Shown here: piece by piece, positions 63,369 to 64,000 of the stretch
How the letters are laid out: every line of letters starts with the position of its first letter
Numbering within the stretch: the stretch's first letter is position 1
NCBI RefSeq assembly: GCF_019145205.1
Contig: NZ_JAHSTT010000001.1
Location: 620,001 to 684,000, forward strand
From: Pseudomonas khavaziana
GTDB taxonomy: Bacteria; Pseudomonadota; Gammaproteobacteria; Pseudomonadales; Pseudomonadaceae
Direction: 5' to 3'
Length of the DNA stretch: 64,000 nucleotides
The notes under the pieces: model-generated
What the model saw: the letters and a program-made list of their open reading frames with translations, nothing else
Databases searched by the model: none
Told to the model about the DNA's origin: nothing
Made by a program: the position numbers and the translations under genes

Positions 63369-64000
63369 GTGGCTTTTGTACAACTCGCCCAGGGCGAACT
63401 GCATTACCAATTGGAGGGGCCGGTGGATGCACCGGTGCTGGTGTTGTCCAACTCCCTGGGCACCGACCTGCATATGTGGGACATCCAGATCCCGGCATTC
63501 ACCAAGCATTTTCGCGTGTTGCGCTACGACACTCGTGGCCATGGAAAATCCCTGGTGACCGAAGGGCCGTACAGCATCGGGCAACTGGGCCGAGATGTGA
63601 TTGCCCTGCTGGATGCGCTGGATATTCAACGCGCGCATTTTTGTGGCCTGTCCATGGGCGGGTTGATCGGCCAATGGCTGGGCATTTACGCCGTCGAACG
63701 CCTGCAACGCCTGGTGGTATGCAATACCGCCGCCAGGATCGGCACGCCAGACACCTGGAACCCACGCATCGAAATGGTCCTGCGCGATGGTGCCGCTGCG
63801 ATGGTGGCCCTGCGCGATGCGTCGATTGCGCGCTGGTTCACTGCGGATTTCGCCGCCGCCAACCCGCATCAGGCCAAGCAGATCACCGACATGCTCGCGG
63901 CTACTTCGCCTGAGGGTTATGCCGCCAACTGCGGTGCGGTGCGCGATGCGGATTTGCGTGAGCAATTATCGTCGATCAAGGTCCCGACCCTCGTCATTGC
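63369..64000 (+). CDS. pcaD: 3-oxoadipate enol-lactonase PcaD, cut by the right window edge
   Basis: An alpha/beta hydrolase that opens beta-ketoadipate enol-lactone to beta-ketoadipate. The GTG start at 63369 (AGGAG upstream) gives VAFVQLAQGELHYQLEG; 210 codons are present of about 263. The nucleophile Ser95 is in CGLSMGGLIGQ, and the oxyanion region is VLSNSLGTDLHMWD. The frame is open at the edge; the catalytic Asp and His would follow beyond it. Confidence 0.92.
   Translation, partial: MAFVQLAQGELHYQLEGPVDAPVLVLSNSLGTDLHMWDIQIPAFTKHFRVLRYDTRGHGKSLVTEGPYSIGQLGRDVIALLDALDIQRAHFCGLSMGGLIGQWLGIYAVERLQRLVVCNTAARIGTPDTWNPRIEMVLRDGAAAMVALRDASIARWFTADFAAANPHQAKQITDMLAATSPEGYAANCGAVRDADLREQLSSIKVPTLVI

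Overview
The window looks like chromosome from a fluorescent Pseudomonas, probably of the P. fluorescens group. The evidence is the high GC content, Pseudomonas-type gene sets (aotJQMOP, braCDEFG, quiP, pcaR-K-IJF-HG-T-B-D, ccoM), and many short palindromic REP/REPIN elements in intergenic gaps (cores GGGGGCTTGCTCCCGAT and GCGAGCTTGCTCGCGA). I see no prophage, insertion sequence, rRNA, tRNA or CRISPR array, so this is mostly core genome with a few small accessory islands.

Layout. 1-9.6 kb, minus strand: an Lhr-Core-type DEXH helicase (cut by the left edge), the basic amino-acid ABC transporter operon aotJQMOP, then an ATP-dependent DNA ligase and a metallo-beta-lactamase exonuclease. The ligase, exonuclease and helicase belong to one repair cassette, and here the aot operon lies between its parts. 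9.8-16 kb: the QuiP-type acyl-homoserine-lactone acylase, two SEC-C zinc-motif proteins with a LEA-like lipoprotein and a small Rossmann-like protein, an exported collagen-like Gly-rich protein, a repeat-rich gap and a CopD-like membrane protein. 16-30 kb: dinG, a secreted GH50/agarase-like glycoside hydrolase, an EstB-type serine hydrolase, an OmpA-domain lipoprotein with a Lys/Ala/Pro tail, pdxH, a glycine-zipper lipoprotein, nhaA, a cysteine-synthase-like enzyme, an FAD oxidoreductase, a lipoprotein and an SDR.

31.5-33.9 kb, minus strand: a bufferin (DUF2282 RiPP) operon with precursor, MNIO (DUF692) modifying enzyme, DUF2063 partner and DoxX membrane protein. This is the best candidate in the window for an unusual system. 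34.2-39.2 kb: the branched-chain amino-acid transporter braCDEFG. 39.5-53.3 kb: DUF2288, an MHYT-GGDEF-EAL c-di-GMP protein, a cysteine-cluster protein, a spinster-type MFS transporter, rapA, a class V aminotransferase/RidA pair with a LysR regulator, two small proteins including the cbb3-oxidase subunit CcoM, and a Pit phosphate transporter.

53.9-64 kb, plus strand: the protocatechuate branch of the beta-ketoadipate pathway. PcaK imports 4-hydroxybenzoate; PcaHG opens protocatechuate; PcaB and PcaD (cut by the right edge) give beta-ketoadipate; PcaIJ and PcaF yield succinyl-CoA and acetyl-CoA; a PcaT-like permease takes up dicarboxylates. Paired GATAATCG boxes before pcaR and pcaI fit control by PcaR.
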